A stretch of DNA of 64,000 nt from Promicromonospora soli (GCF_014653785.1 NZ_BNAS01000003.1:138117-202116); one strand, 5' to 3'. Numbered from the stretch's first letter, positions 1-11,804 are shown. The notes: generated by a model not told the origin, from the sequence alone. Translations and numbers: made by a program.

Positions 1-27
1 GGGACACGCTCGACCACCAGGGTCGGA

Positions 28-1203
28 TCAGCTGGGGAGCGGCCGGCCCGTCCGCATCTCCTCCACCATCGCGCGCACGACCGGCACCAGGTCGCCGTCG
101 TGCGCCTCCGCCACAGCCTGCTGGCGTTGGTAGGAGGCCCCGCCACGGATGATGTCCCGCACCCCGGCCAGCTCAGCGCCGCAACCGAGCCGCTGCGCGA
201 CCGGCTCCAGCTCGACCAGCAGCTTGGCTATCGCGTCGACAACCGGCCCCTGGTTGCCGTGGGCATCGAGGATCACGGTGGCGTCGAGACCGTAGCGCGC
301 CGACCGGAACTTGTTCTCCTCCACGAACCACGGCGGCAGCTCCGGCAGGGTCCGGCCATGGTCCAGCTGCGTGGACAGGTGCTCCACGAGGCAGTGCACG
401 AGCGCTGCCAGCGTGAGGGCCTCCGTCAGGTTGGTCGGGCCGTCGCACACGCGGACCTCGAGCGTGCCGAACTTCGGCGAGGGGCGGACGTCCCAGTGGA
501 CCTCGTTGAATGCCTTGACCGCACCGACGTGCAGCATGTCGCCCGCGTACGCCTCGAGCTCCTGCCAGGTCTTGAACGCGACCGGCAGCCCCGAGCTCGG
601 GATCTGCTGGAACAGCATCGACCGGTTGGACGCGTAGCCCGTGTGCTCGCCGGCCCAGTACGGCGAACCCGCCGACAGCGCCTGCAGGTGCGGGAAGTAC
701 TTGAGCATCGCCCGCATCAGCGGCAGCGCCTTGTCCCGGTGCTCGACGCCGACGTGGACGTGCAGCCCCCAGATGATCAGGTGCGCGCCCCAGACCCCGG
801 TGCGATTGCGGATGCGGGCGTAGCGCTCCTTGTCGCCCACCACCTGGTCGGCCGCCCGCGCGAAGGGGTGCGATCCCCCGCCCATGAGGTCGAGGCCTAG
901 TGCGTCCGTCACCTTTCGCACGCGGTCCATGCTGCGGGTGAGGTCCTTCCCGGCCTCGCCCACGGTCCGGCAGACGCCGGTGACGATCTCGATCGTGTTG
1001 TTCATGAACTCGCCCGTGACGTGCGGGGCGTAGGTTCCGGAGTAGTCCTGTTGGTTGCCGCCGCCGCGCGCGAGTGCCTCGAGCACCTCGGGCCCGGCCT
1101 GGGACAGTTCGGCGGTGCCCGGCTCGACGAGCCCCATCTCCCACTCGAGGCCCACGGTCGAGCGTGGGGACTCGCCGAAGCCGAGCCGCGCCGGCGAGCT
1201 CAT
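28..1203 (-). CDS. Glutamate-cysteine ligase, GCS2/YbdK family
   Basis: A 391-residue protein of usual length for the carboxylate-amine ligase (GCS2, YbdK-like) family, which joins glutamate and cysteine through the gamma-carboxyl group in an ATP-dependent cytoplasmic reaction. The N-terminus carries the family pattern VGLEWEMGLV, which in this fold contributes catalytic metal/ATP-binding acidic residues, and further on are GGGSHPFA and the HVHVGVEHRDKA segment typical of the family. Its ATG overlaps the stop of the upstream methyltransferase by 4 bp, so the two are translationally coupled. Which thiol product it supports (gamma-glutamylcysteine, or an ergothioneine-type route) cannot be told from sequence alone, and the family also includes weak or divergent ligases. 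Confidence 0.9.
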   Translation of the reverse strand: MSSPARLGFGESPRSTVGLEWEMGLVEPGTAELSQAGPEVLEALARGGGNQQDYSGTYAPHVTGEFMNNTIEIVTGVCRTVGEAGKDLTRSMDRVRKVTDALGLDLMGGGSHPFARAADQVVGDKERYARIRNRTGVWGAHLIIWGLHVHVGVEHRDKALPLMRAMLKYFPHLQALSAGSPYWAGEHTGYASNRSMLFQQIPSSGLPVAFKTWQELEAYAGDMLHVGAVKAFNEVHWDVRPSPKFGTLEVRVCDGPTNLTEALTLAALVHCLVEHLSTQLDHGRTLPELPPWFVEENKFRSARYGLDATVILDAHGNQGPVVDAIAKLLVELEPVAQRLGCGAELAGVRDIIRGGASYQRQQAVAEAHDGDLVPVVRAMVEEMRTGRPLPS

Positions 1204-2468
1204 GCGGCTCCCAGGGGTTCGACGACGAGTACCTGTTGGTTGCCTGCCACGCGTGTGAGCACGATCGTCGCCTCCTCGGTTCCGGTGAGCACGAGCTGCT
1301 TTCGAAGTTGTTCAGGCACCACGGCGGTACCCCGCTTCTTGATCGTGATGCGCCCTACGTTTCTTGTCCGCAGGTACGCCTTGAGCCGCTTCAGGCCGAA
1401 CGGCATGGTGTCCAGCACCCGGTAGCCGGTGGCGATCGGGGCCTGTGCGCCTGCGGGGTCCGCGGGCCGGGCCGGCGGCAGGTCGGCGGCGTCGTCCGTA
1501 GTGATGTACGCGATGGTCGGGTCGACGAGCCGCCCGCCCAGCTCGGCGGCCGCCGCCCCCACGAGCCCGGCGCGGATGACGGCACCGTCGGGTTCGTAGA
1601 GGTACTGTCCGATGCCGCCGACGTCCGGCTCGACGTCGGCGCCCCGCACCGTGCGGCTGAGCGTGTGCTCCTTGCCGTCGTCGTCGGTGAACGTGCGCAG
1701 CACGAGCGCCGAGCGGCCGGGGCCGTCGGGGGCGAGCGGGCCGAACCAGAGCCCGGCCTCGACCACGTCGCCGTTGACCGAGACCCACTGCGTCTCGGCG
1801 TCGTCCGGCAGACCGTCGTGAGCGATGCCCGGGCCGACCTTGATGCCGACGGCGGGCACCGTCTCGCGCAGCGCCCAGACGGCGTCGAGCGGCGGTTCGT
1901 AGGCGTGGGGGTCGAAGATACGGCGGCTGCGGCCGCCCGAGCCGTCGCGCACCCGGCGGGCCGGGTCGGCGTAGACACCTTCGATGCTCTCGGCGCGCAG
2001 GTCGAGCGCGAGGCCGTCCGCATGCCGCACCTCCGCCTCGGGGAAGTGGCGCAGGTTCCACAAGGCGATGGCGGCGGTGCACTCGTCCAGGTCCGTCGCG
2101 ACGACCCGGAGCCCGGTACCGGCGAACGCGAGGGAATCGGCGCCGATGCCGCAGGTCAGGTCGGCGACGGCCGTGATACCGGCCTCGAGGTAGCGTCGGG
2201 CGTGCAGCGCCGCGACGACAAGCCGGGTGGCCTGCTCCAGGCCGTCCGCGGTGAAGAGCATCCCGTCCGCGAAGTCGCCGAACTTGACTCGCGCCCGGGC
2301 GCGCAGCCGGGACTGGGTCACGACTGCGGCGGCAAGGTCCGCCGCGACGCCCTTGGCGCGCAGGGTCGTCACGGTCTTCATCGCGTCCCGCTCGTCGTAG
2401 GGCGGGAGGGCGCTGAGCAGGGCCCAGCCGTCGGAGCTGAGGAGTTTGCTCAGAATCGCCGCATCCAT
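1200..2468 (-). CDS. SAM-dependent methyltransferase with THUMP-like domain
   Basis: A 422-residue class I methyltransferase-fold protein. A Rossmann motif I is visible as VADLTCGIGADSLAFAG, followed by an acidic strand end (VVATDLDE) and a YADPARR segment that resembles the DPxR motif of this family; the C-terminal part is the THUMP-like domain with RTRNVGRITIKKRG. The family is annotated as RNA-directed by similarity but the substrate is not known. I start it at the ATG at 2468; the open frame runs further upstream but that part crosses the CIRCE region and has no family similarity. It ends inside the start codon of the glutamate-cysteine ligase (4-bp overlap). Confidence 0.85.
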   Translation of the reverse strand: MDAAILSKLLSSDGWALLSALPPYDERDAMKTVTTLRAKGVAADLAAAVVTQSRLRARARVKFGDFADGMLFTADGLEQATRLVVAALHARRYLEAGITAVADLTCGIGADSLAFAGTGLRVVATDLDECTAAIALWNLRHFPEAEVRHADGLALDLRAESIEGVYADPARRVRDGSGGRSRRIFDPHAYEPPLDAVWALRETVPAVGIKVGPGIAHDGLPDDAETQWVSVNGDVVEAGLWFGPLAPDGPGRSALVLRTFTDDDGKEHTLSRTVRGADVEPDVGGIGQYLYEPDGAVIRAGLVGAAAAELGGRLVDPTIAYITTDDAADLPPARPADPAGAQAPIATGYRVLDTMPFGLKRLKAYLRTRNVGRITIKKRGTAVVPEQLRKQLVLTGTEEATIVLTRVAGNQQVLVVEPLGAA

Positions 2469-2594
2469 GGGAAGATCTTTCCACGTTTGCCCTGGTGGTG
2501 ACGAGTGGCGCAACGCCATCTTGTCGTGGAGCTGGCGAGATTTCGGTGTGGGGGCAGCGTACGAGCCGCTCGATGTGTGAGTCACTCCACCCGA

Positions 2595-2635
2595 TTGGCA
2601 CTCGCCTTGACCGAGTGCTAGCGCCGACCTAGATT
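2595..2635 (+). promoter_or_regulatory. CIRCE operator overlapping the groES promoter
   Basis: TTGGCACTC (2595-2603) and GAGTGCTAG (2613-2621) form the 9-N9-9 inverted repeat of CIRCE, the HrcA-repressor operator of heat-shock genes; 8 of 9 arm positions pair and both arms match the consensus closely. A good promoter lies within and beyond it: TTGACC at 2607-2612, a 17-bp spacer, TAGATT at 2630-2635. HrcA bound here would cover the -35 box. The leader to groES is about 160 nt. Confidence 0.93.
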
Positions 2636-2802
2636 TGGGCTTGTCCACCGCCGCGGGTTCCCGATTGCAGGGACTCACGGCGGAGGACCCAGACGTTCGT
2701 GCCCGCCGGCACCCGCGACGACGGCGGACCGTCGAACGTTCGAGCCACTCAGTCAACCACGCAGCTGATCTCTCGATCCGCTCACGAAAGAGGAGGTCCG
2801 AC

Positions 2803-3099
2803 GTGTCGGTCCCCATCAAGCCGCTCGAGGACCGGATCGTCGTCAAGGCTCTCGAAGCCGAGACCACGACCGCTTCCGGCCTGGTCATCCCGGACACTGC
2901 CAAGGAGAAGCCCCAGGAGGGCGAGGTTCTGGCCGTTGGTCAGGGCCGCATCGACGACAACGGCAACCGTGTGCCGCTGGACGTCGCAGTCGGTGACAAG
3001 GTGATCTACTCCAAGTACGGCGGCACCGAGGTCAAGTACGCGGGCGAGGAGTACCTGGTGCTCTCGGCCCGCGACGTCCTCGCCGTGGTCGTGGGCTGA
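2803..3099 (+). CDS. groES: Co-chaperonin GroES
   Basis: A 98-residue GroES, the heptameric lid of the GroEL folding chamber. It shows the family start [14 protein letters not shown], the mobile-loop region around [12 protein letters not shown] that contacts GroEL, and the end [13 protein letters not shown]. The GTG start at 2803 is preceded by AGGAGG (2791-2796) at 6-nt spacing. CIRCE and a promoter lie upstream and a strong terminator directly downstream, so the gene is monocistronic and HrcA-controlled; groEL does not follow and must lie elsewhere. The groES-whiD-guaB neighbourhood resembles that of other actinobacteria. Confidence 0.97.
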   Translation: MSVPIKPLEDRIVVKALEAETTTASGLVIPDTAKEKPQEGEVLAVGQGRIDDNGNRVPLDVAVGDKVIYSKYGGTEVKYAGEEYLVLSARDVLAVVVG

Positions 3100-3125
3100 T
3101 CTCAGCCCACGCCAGGAGATGACGA

Positions 3126-3156
3126 GGGCCCCGCACCGAATGGTGCGGGGCCCTTG
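3126..3156 (+). terminator. Terminator after groES
   Basis: Perfect 12-bp stem (GGGCCCCGCACC, 3126-3137, pairing with 3142-3153) around a GAAT loop, followed by TTG. It lies between the convergent groES and whiD, so it may serve both. Confidence 0.85.
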
Positions 3157-3167
3157 CGTCTCCGCCG

Positions 3168-3455
3168 TCAGGCCGAGACTGACTTGCCGGCGAGGATCGC
3201 CGACCGCTCGTCCTCGCTGAGCCCGCCCCACACGCCGTACGGCTCGCGCACGCGGAGCGACTGCTCGCGGCACTGCATCATCACGGGGCAGGAGCGGCAG
3301 ATCGCCTTGGCGGCCTCGGCTCGCCGGCGGCGAGTTGACCCACGCTCACCCTCGGGGTGGAAGAACAGGGTGTCGTCCGCGTCGCGGCACGCGCCCTGGT
3401 ACTGCCATTCCCACAATTCCATCACCGGACCGGGAAGCCTCGAGATCTCCGTCAT
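3168..3455 (-). CDS. whiD: WhiB-family iron-sulfur transcription factor, WhiD/WhiB3 type
   Basis: A 95-residue WhiB-like protein. The four cluster-binding cysteines are at 23, 53, 56 and 62 (C-X29-C-X2-C-X5-C), and the GVWGG turn is at 74-78. The segments LFFHPEGERG and EPYGVWGGLSEDER resemble WhiB3 of mycobacteria and WhiD of Streptomyces more than WhiB1 or WhiB2. These proteins carry an oxygen- and NO-sensitive 4Fe-4S cluster and act with the principal sigma factor. The start at 3455 is chosen because a -10 (TAGGTT) ends 7 nt before this ATG, implying a leaderless transcript; a longer frame exists upstream but lies across that promoter. Confidence 0.93.
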   Translation of the reverse strand: MTEISRLPGPVMELWEWQYQGACRDADDTLFFHPEGERGSTRRRRAEAAKAICRSCPVMMQCREQSLRVREPYGVWGGLSEDERSAILAGKSVSA

Positions 3456-3462
3456 GGCGAAC

Positions 3463-3491
3463 AACCTACAAGTTGTGCAGAAGTTGTTCAA
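3463..3491 (-). promoter_or_regulatory. whiD promoter, leaderless type
   Basis: On the minus strand TTGAAC (3491-3486), a 17-bp spacer, and TAGGTT (3468-3463), then 7 nt to the whiD ATG. The spacer contains two direct copies of ACAACTT 11 bp apart, a candidate operator. Confidence 0.8.
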
Positions 3492-3645
3492 GGGGCAGTT
3501 TTTGTCCATGTGACCCGATCCGTTCAGCGGCAAGCGCGCCACGGCTGACCGGTTTTGTTCTGATCTGAACTGAATTCCACCGAGATCGGCGGCACGCCGG
3601 GTTTCGCAGTGGCGCGGAGAGGGCCAGGTCGGCAGAATCGAGTCC

Positions 3646-4869
3646 ATGACATCCTCGCGGCCCGCCCAGAACTCGGGCGGGTCACGTACATCCAGCCCCG
3701 GACTGGCAGTCGCCGCCGTAGCCAAGCGCCTCGGGGTCGCTCCCGCGACCCTCCGCACCTGGGACCGCCGGTACGGGCTGGGCCCGTCGGGCCGCACTGC
3801 TGGATCGCACCGCCGCTACACGCCGGACGACGTCGCCCGGCTCCTCGTGATGCGCCGGCTGACCCTCGAGGGCGTGGCGCCGGTGGATGCCGCCCGTGCC
3901 GCGGTCGACGCGGGGGAAGCGGAGCTGGAGGACGCGACGCGGACCGCGCCGGCGCTCCCCGCCGTGCAGGTGGGGATGGAGGACGCGCCGGAGGCCGACG
4001 AGGCCGAGGCCGAGTTCGAGGAGGAGTTCCTCGGTACTCTCGAGGCGCCGACCGAGGCGGAGAACGATGCCGTCGTGGCGCCCCCGGCGTCGGGCGGCGA
4101 GCGGGCGGACGAACCGCGCGGCCGAGTGCGCCTGCGGGCCCTGCCCGGTGGCGCAACGGGCGGCGACGCCCCGGCCGCGGCCGGGCCGCGGTCGGCCGCC
4201 AGCCCGGCGCCGACGTCGGGCAGGGTGTCCGCCCTGGTCGACGCCGCCCTGGCCTACAGCCGGACCGCCTGCGACAACCTCCTCGTGCTGGGCCCCGACG
4301 GCGACCCGGCCGCCTGGTGGACCGATCTCGTGGAGCCGGCCTGGCTGCGGCTGTCCGAGCGGACGGTCCTGGCCGGCCCCGGAGAGATGCCCGAGGTGGT
4401 GCTCGCGACCTCCGCGCTCCGCGCGCTGCGCAACTACACCGAGGAGTTCGAGCGCGCCATGGTCGAGGCGGGCGGCCCGCCGGCCAACCACCCGAGCCGG
4501 ATGCGCAAGATCGTCCTGGTGTTCGCTGCCCCGGACGAGGTGGTGCCGTTGTCGGCGCACGCGCTTGCCGCGGCGCTGGCGGCGCAGGGTTCGATGGCGC
4601 GGATCGTCACGGGTCCCGCGAGCACCCACCGCTCGGTCGAGCTGGTGACCATGGTCCGCCCGACGGCGGTGGTGCTGGCCACCACGCAGAACAAGCCGGA
4701 CCTCGACGTCGTGCACGCGGTCAACGAGAGCTATCCCGACCTGCCGATCTTCGTGGGCCTGCGCGCCGACGCGGCGGCGACGGACCTGCCGTTCGGGCCC
4801 ACGGTGCAGCGGGTGCGCTCGTTCACCGGGCTCCTGCACGAGGTGCTCGCCGTCATCAAGGCAAGGTGA
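3646..4869 (+). CDS. MerR-type regulator with degenerate B12-binding-like C-terminal domain
   Basis: A 407-residue protein. Residues about 20-90 form a MerR winged-helix domain (VAKRLGVAPATLRTWDRRYGLGPSG, then SHRRYTPDDVARL). An acidic, alanine/proline-rich linker spans roughly 90-185. The C-terminal 200 residues look like the helical plus Rossmann-type layout of CarH/LitR regulators, ending VVLATTQNKPDLDVVHAVNESYPDLPIFVGL, but I do not see the DxHxxG cobalamin-binding motif, so light or B12 sensing is doubtful. It lies directly upstream of guaB. A weak CAGAAT hexamer ends 7 nt before the ATG. Targets unknown. Confidence 0.75.
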   Translation: MTSSRPAQNSGGSRTSSPGLAVAAVAKRLGVAPATLRTWDRRYGLGPSGRTAGSHRRYTPDDVARLLVMRRLTLEGVAPVDAARAAVDAGEAELEDATRTAPALPAVQVGMEDAPEADEAEAEFEEEFLGTLEAPTEAENDAVVAPPASGGERADEPRGRVRLRALPGGATGGDAPAAAGPRSAASPAPTSGRVSALVDAALAYSRTACDNLLVLGPDGDPAAWWTDLVEPAWLRLSERTVLAGPGEMPEVVLATSALRALRNYTEEFERAMVEAGGPPANHPSRMRKIVLVFAAPDEVVPLSAHALAAALAAQGSMARIVTGPASTHRSVELVTMVRPTAVVLATTQNKPDLDVVHAVNESYPDLPIFVGLRADAAATDLPFGPTVQRVRSFTGLLHEVLAVIKAR

Positions 4870-4924
4870 CACACGCCTCGGTGGGGTATCACGGCCCGGC
4901 ACGGATCCGTGGCGGTACGGGCCG

Positions 4925-6451
<1,527 letters not shown>

Positions 6452-6456
6452 GCCCT

Positions 6457-6494
6457 GTCGAGCTTGTCGCGACCTGGGTCGCGACAAGCTCGAC
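6457..6494. repeat. 18-bp palindromic hairpin between guaB and the amine oxidase gene
   Basis: GTCGAGCTTGTCGCGACC (6457-6474) is followed after TG by its perfect reverse complement (6477-6494). It sits between convergent genes and can terminate both. The segment 6479-6499 matches 18 of 21 bases of a repeat inside the S9 peptidase gene (55532-55552), so this is a dispersed element rather than only a terminator. Confidence 0.85.
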
Positions 6495-6540
6495 CAACGG
6501 CTGAACAACTTCGGCCGCTCGAGCCGCCCGGGCTGGCTCG

Positions 6541-8516
<1,976 letters not shown>

Positions 8517-9155
8517 ATGAAGATCCGCACGAAGCTCATCGCCGCCGTCGTCGTCACCGCCGCGGTCGCCGTGCCCGGCACCGCATTCGCCGCCGCACAG
8601 CTCTTCACGCCCGATCCCAACCGAGCCCATTCGTTCGTCACCGGAGACACCCCGCTCATAGCCGACGGCGTGGCCATCGGCAGGAACGTCTCCTGGTACA
8701 AGTCCTCAGGCCTCGGCCCCGCCCAGCGCAACACCGCTCCCGGAGCGTCCGCCGAGGAGCGCTACATCCCGACCGACATCTTCCCGGGCGGCGAGCTGCC
8801 CGACGGCGTGACCATTACCGAGGCTCAGGGCATCAACGCCCTCACTCGCATCGGCGCCAACCTGGAAAGGGCCGGCCTCTCCTACGACGACGTCGTCTCC
8901 ATGCGGGTGTTCCTGCAGAACCCCGAGGGCGAGGAGAAGATGGACTTCGCCGGGTGGAACAGGGCCTACCGCCAGTTCTTCGCCAACACGAACCTGTCCA
9001 CCGGCGAGGTGCTCGACGTGCAGCTCGGGTCGGCGACGACCGAGCCGATGGTCGTCAACGGCGCCCGCCCGTCGCGCTTCGCGCTGGAGGTCGAGAACCT
9101 CCCGGTGGACGGGTGGCTCGTCGAGGTCGAGGTCGACGCCGTGTACCCCCGCTGA
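8517..9155 (+). CDS. Secreted Rid (YjgF/YER057c/UK114) family protein
   Basis: A 212-residue protein with a Sec signal peptide (KIRTKLIAAVVVTAAVAVPGTAFA, cleavage near residue 26) followed by a Rid-fold domain. The segment GINALTRIGANLERAGLSYDDVVSMRVFL matches the Rid helix and strand pattern, and RPSRFALEVENLPVDGWLVEVEVDAV corresponds to the conserved arginine-bearing strand. Cytosolic Rid enzymes deaminate reactive imines/enamines; this one is exported. GGAGGA precedes the ATG by 5 nt. It is divergent from an exported amine oxidase, suggesting that both act on the same amine outside the membrane. That link is inference. Confidence 0.85.
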   Translation: MKIRTKLIAAVVVTAAVAVPGTAFAAAQLFTPDPNRAHSFVTGDTPLIADGVAIGRNVSWYKSSGLGPAQRNTAPGASAEERYIPTDIFPGGELPDGVTITEAQGINALTRIGANLERAGLSYDDVVSMRVFLQNPEGEEKMDFAGWNRAYRQFFANTNLSTGEVLDVQLGSATTEPMVVNGARPSRFALEVENLPVDGWLVEVEVDAVYPR

Positions 9156-9206
9156 GCCCGGCCACACCAGAGCGTCCGGGGCGTCTTGGGCGTGCGAGCC
9201 GTCCCG

Positions 9207-9929
9207 TCAGGCGCCGGCCGCGTGCTGCACCGGCCACGTCCCGGACGCGCCGGGCCCCTCGAGGCCCTGCTCGCGGCGCCACTCGTTGAAGCTCACGGCC
9301 CACTGGCGGTGCGCACCGATCTGCTGCTGGTGCAGGTCCGCCAGGGGCATGCGCTCCAGCAGCGGGAACCGGCGGGCCAGGGCCTCCAGCACGTCGAGCG
9401 TGGCGAGCACGTCCACCTCGGCGGTGTGCAGGTCGCCGTCGGACGTGACGCCGTACCACTCCGAGAGGTCGCCGAGGCGGCGCTTGCCCGAGCGGTAGCG
9501 GTCCAGCCACCGGTCGATGACCAGCGGGTCCACCACCGGCTCGACCGGATGGCCCAGCCGCTGGGGGAGAGTCTTGAGCCCGTGGCGCAGCAGCTCGGAG
9601 TCGAGCAGCGAGAGGTCGAAGGCCGCGTTGTAGGCGACCACCGGCACGCCGTCGGCCAGGTGCTTGGTGAGCTCGGCGGCTATCTCCTCGAGTGCCTCGA
9701 GTGGCGCGACGCCGTGGGCGCGCGCGTGCTCCGTGGTGATGCCGTGGATGGCGGCGGCCTCCGCCGGGATCTCCACCCCCGGGTCCATCAGCCAGGTGCG
9801 GACCTCGGTGCCCGCTCCGGGCGTACGCAGCACGAGGGCTGCCGTGACGATGCGGTCGCCCGCGACGTCCACCCCTGTGGTCTCGGTGTCGAAGCCCAGC
9901 AGTGGTCTGCGGATCCAGCTCTCGTTCAT
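9207..9929 (-). CDS. 3'-5' exonuclease, DnaQ/RNase T superfamily
   Basis: A 240-residue DEDD exonuclease. ExoI motif FDTETTG carries Asp14 and Glu16; ExoII is VVAYNAAFDLSLLDSEL; ExoIII is DLHTAEVDVLATLDVLEAL, with the histidine of a DEDDh enzyme. This is the stand-alone actinobacterial form, with no polymerase or helicase domain, so a role in trimming DNA or RNA 3' ends is likely but unspecified. ATG at 9929 is chosen because GGGAGGA lies just upstream; the open frame extends about 39 codons more without similarity. It is convergent with the Rid gene (51-bp gap, no clear terminator). Confidence 0.9.
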   Translation of the reverse strand: MNESWIRRPLLGFDTETTGVDVAGDRIVTAALVLRTPGAGTEVRTWLMDPGVEIPAEAAAIHGITTEHARAHGVAPLEALEEIAAELTKHLADGVPVVAYNAAFDLSLLDSELLRHGLKTLPQRLGHPVEPVVDPLVIDRWLDRYRSGKRRLGDLSEWYGVTSDGDLHTAEVDVLATLDVLEALARRFPLLERMPLADLHQQQIGAHRQWAVSFNEWRREQGLEGPGASGTWPVQHAAGA

Positions 9930-10091
9930 GGTGTCCTCCCTGCTCGTCCGGGGTTTTCCGGGCTCTGCCGTCCAGCAGTGCCCGGCTCCCGGTGCGTCCA
10001 CGGAGAACCTTGCCACCCGCCACTGACACTGTGTGGCTCGTCCCACCGGAGCACATCACCGGACGCGGCGCGCTGCATCAGGTCCGATGGG

Positions 10092-10097
10092 TAGGCT
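10092..10097 (+). promoter_or_regulatory. guaB3 -10 box, leaderless type
   Basis: TAGGCT ends 6 nt before the GTG at 10104. The following TGGCGG resembles the TGGCCC after the guaA -10. Confidence 0.7.
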
Positions 10098-10103
10098 TGG
10101 CGG

Positions 10104-11228
10104 GTGAGCAACGAGATCGAGATCGGACGCGGCAAGCGCGGGCGGCGCGCCTATTCCTTCGACGACATCGCGGTGGTGCCGTCCCGTCGTACGCGCGACC
10201 CGAAGGACGTCTCGGTCGGCTGGCAGATCGACGCCTACCACTTCGACCTGCCGATCGTCGCGGCCCCGATGGACTCCGTGATGACCCCGGACGGCGCCGT
10301 CGCGCTGGGCCGGTTCGGCGGCCTCGGCGTGCTCGACCTCGAGGGCCTGTGGACCCGCTACGAGTCGCCCGAGCGGCTCCTCGCCGAGATCGCGGCCCTG
10401 CCCGGTGACGAGGCGACGCGCCGGATGCAGGCGATCTACTCGGAGCCGATCAAGCCCGAGCTCATCACGCAGCGGCTCAAGGAGATCCGGGCCGCGGGCG
10501 TCACGGTCGCGGGTGCGCTCACCCCGCAGCGCACCCAGGAGTTCTACAAGACGGTGGTCGACGCCGGTGTCGACCTGTTCGTCATCCGTGGCACCACGGT
10601 CTCGGCCGAGCACGTGTCGGGCAACGCCGAGCCGCTCAACCTCAAGCGGTTCATCTACGAGCTCGACGTCCCGGTCGTCGTCGGCGGGGCCTCGACCTAC
10701 ACCGCGGCGCTGCACCTCATGCGCACGGGCGCAGCGGGCGTGCTCGTCGGTTTCGGCGGCGGCGCCGCCCACACCACCCGCGTCAGCCTCGGCATCCACG
10801 CACCCATGGCCACCTCGGTGGCCGACGTCGCGGCGGCACGTCGTGACTACCTCGACGAGTCCGGTGGCCGCTACGTGCACGTCATCGCCGACGGCGGTGT
10901 GGGCCACTCCGGCGACATCGTCAAGGCCGTGGCCTGCGGCGCGGACGCCGTCATGCTCGGCGCCGCGCTCGCCCGGGCGGCCGAGGCGCCCGGCCGGGGC
11001 TTCCACTGGGGCCCCGAGGCGCACCACCCGCAGCTGCCGCGCGGCGAGCGCGTCGAGGTGGGCACGGTCGGCACGCTCCAGGAGATCCTCTTCGGGCCGG
11101 GCAAGCAGGCCGACGGCACGCTGAACCTCGTGGGTGCGCTCCGGCGCGCCATGGCCACCACCGGCTACTCCGACCTCAAGGAGTTCCAGCGGGTCGAGGT
11201 CGTCGTGTCGCCGTACCAGCCGCGGTGA
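10104..11228 (+). CDS. guaB3: GuaB3-family IMP dehydrogenase-like protein
   Basis: A 374-residue TIM-barrel paralogue of GuaB without CBS domains, the length of actinobacterial GuaB3. It keeps the phosphate-binding segments (VIADGGVGHSGDIVKAVACGADAVMLG) but where GuaB has GSICTTR it reads GGAAHTTRVSLGIHAPMATS, so the catalytic cysteine of IMP dehydrogenase is not at its usual place. The family's reaction is unsettled: IMP dehydrogenase, GMP reductase-like and regulatory roles are all possible. The GTG start is set by the leaderless-type promoter. The following GNAT gene starts inside its stop codon. Confidence 0.9.
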   Translation: MSNEIEIGRGKRGRRAYSFDDIAVVPSRRTRDPKDVSVGWQIDAYHFDLPIVAAPMDSVMTPDGAVALGRFGGLGVLDLEGLWTRYESPERLLAEIAALPGDEATRRMQAIYSEPIKPELITQRLKEIRAAGVTVAGALTPQRTQEFYKTVVDAGVDLFVIRGTTVSAEHVSGNAEPLNLKRFIYELDVPVVVGGASTYTAALHLMRTGAAGVLVGFGGGAAHTTRVSLGIHAPMATSVADVAAARRDYLDESGGRYVHVIADGGVGHSGDIVKAVACGADAVMLGAALARAAEAPGRGFHWGPEAHHPQLPRGERVEVGTVGTLQEILFGPGKQADGTLNLVGALRRAMATTGYSDLKEFQRVEVVVSPYQPR

Positions 11229-11704
11229 GCACGCTCTCCAGCGGCGGGCCGCTCTCCCCGGTGCTCGCGGCGGCCCCAGCGGCCGACGGCGAGTTCGTCG
11301 AGGTCACGGACGCCGACGTCGATCAGGTCGTCGAGCTGTGGCGGGCCTGTGGGCTGACCAGGCCGTGGAACGACCCGCACGTCGACATCGCCGAAGCCCG
11401 GGCGGGGGACACCTCGACCGTCCTGGTGGCGCGGGCCGACGGCCGCGTGGCCGCGTCCGCGATGGCCGGCCACGACGGTCACCGCGGCTGGCTCTACTAC
11501 GTGGCCGTCGCGCCCGGCCTGCAGAGCTCGGGCCTGGGCCGGGCGGCCGTGGTCGCCGCCGAGGCATGGCTGGTCGCGCGCGGTGCGCGCAAGATCCAGC
11601 TCATGGTGCGGACCACCAACACGGACGTGCTCGGCTTCTACGAGCGGCTCGGCTACACCGACCAGGAGTGCACGGTGCTGGGTCGCTGGGTCGACTCGGA
11701 CTGA
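11225..11704 (+). CDS. GNAT-family N-acetyltransferase
   Basis: A 159-residue GNAT protein. Motif A, the acetyl-CoA pyrophosphate loop, is VAVAPGLQSSGLGRAAV; the C-terminal half has ARKIQLMVRTTNTDVLGFYERLGY, the usual Y-rich end. It resembles the YpeA/RimI-like small acetyltransferases (VELWRACGLTRPWNDP). Its GTG overlaps the guaB3 TGA as GTGA, so it is translationally coupled and made with GuaB3. Substrate unknown. Confidence 0.85.
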   Translation: MSTLSSGGPLSPVLAAAPAADGEFVEVTDADVDQVVELWRACGLTRPWNDPHVDIAEARAGDTSTVLVARADGRVAASAMAGHDGHRGWLYYVAVAPGLQSSGLGRAAVVAAEAWLVARGARKIQLMVRTTNTDVLGFYERLGYTDQECTVLGRWVDSD

Positions 11705-11754
11705 GCCGGGAGAGGCGGTGCGACTACGTTGCTCCCGCCGCGGTGGAACCGCCC

Positions 11755-11769
11755 TGAAAGTCACTTTCA
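11755..11769. promoter_or_regulatory. 15-bp perfect palindrome upstream of gabD2
   Basis: TGAAAGTCACTTTCA has 7-bp arms around a central C. It lies 49-63 bp upstream of the predicted transcription start at 11818 and upstream of a -10 that has no good -35, the position expected for an activator site or an upstream operator. Confidence 0.55.
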
Positions 11770-11804
11770 CACACCTATCAATACGTGGCGCAGGGTTTTG
11801 CGGC

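Noticed and set aside
2469-2903. N-terminal extension of the THUMP-like methyltransferase up to 2903
   Set aside because: The extension crosses the groES promoter, CIRCE and the groES start on the other strand and lacks family similarity; the ATG at 2468 matches the family start.
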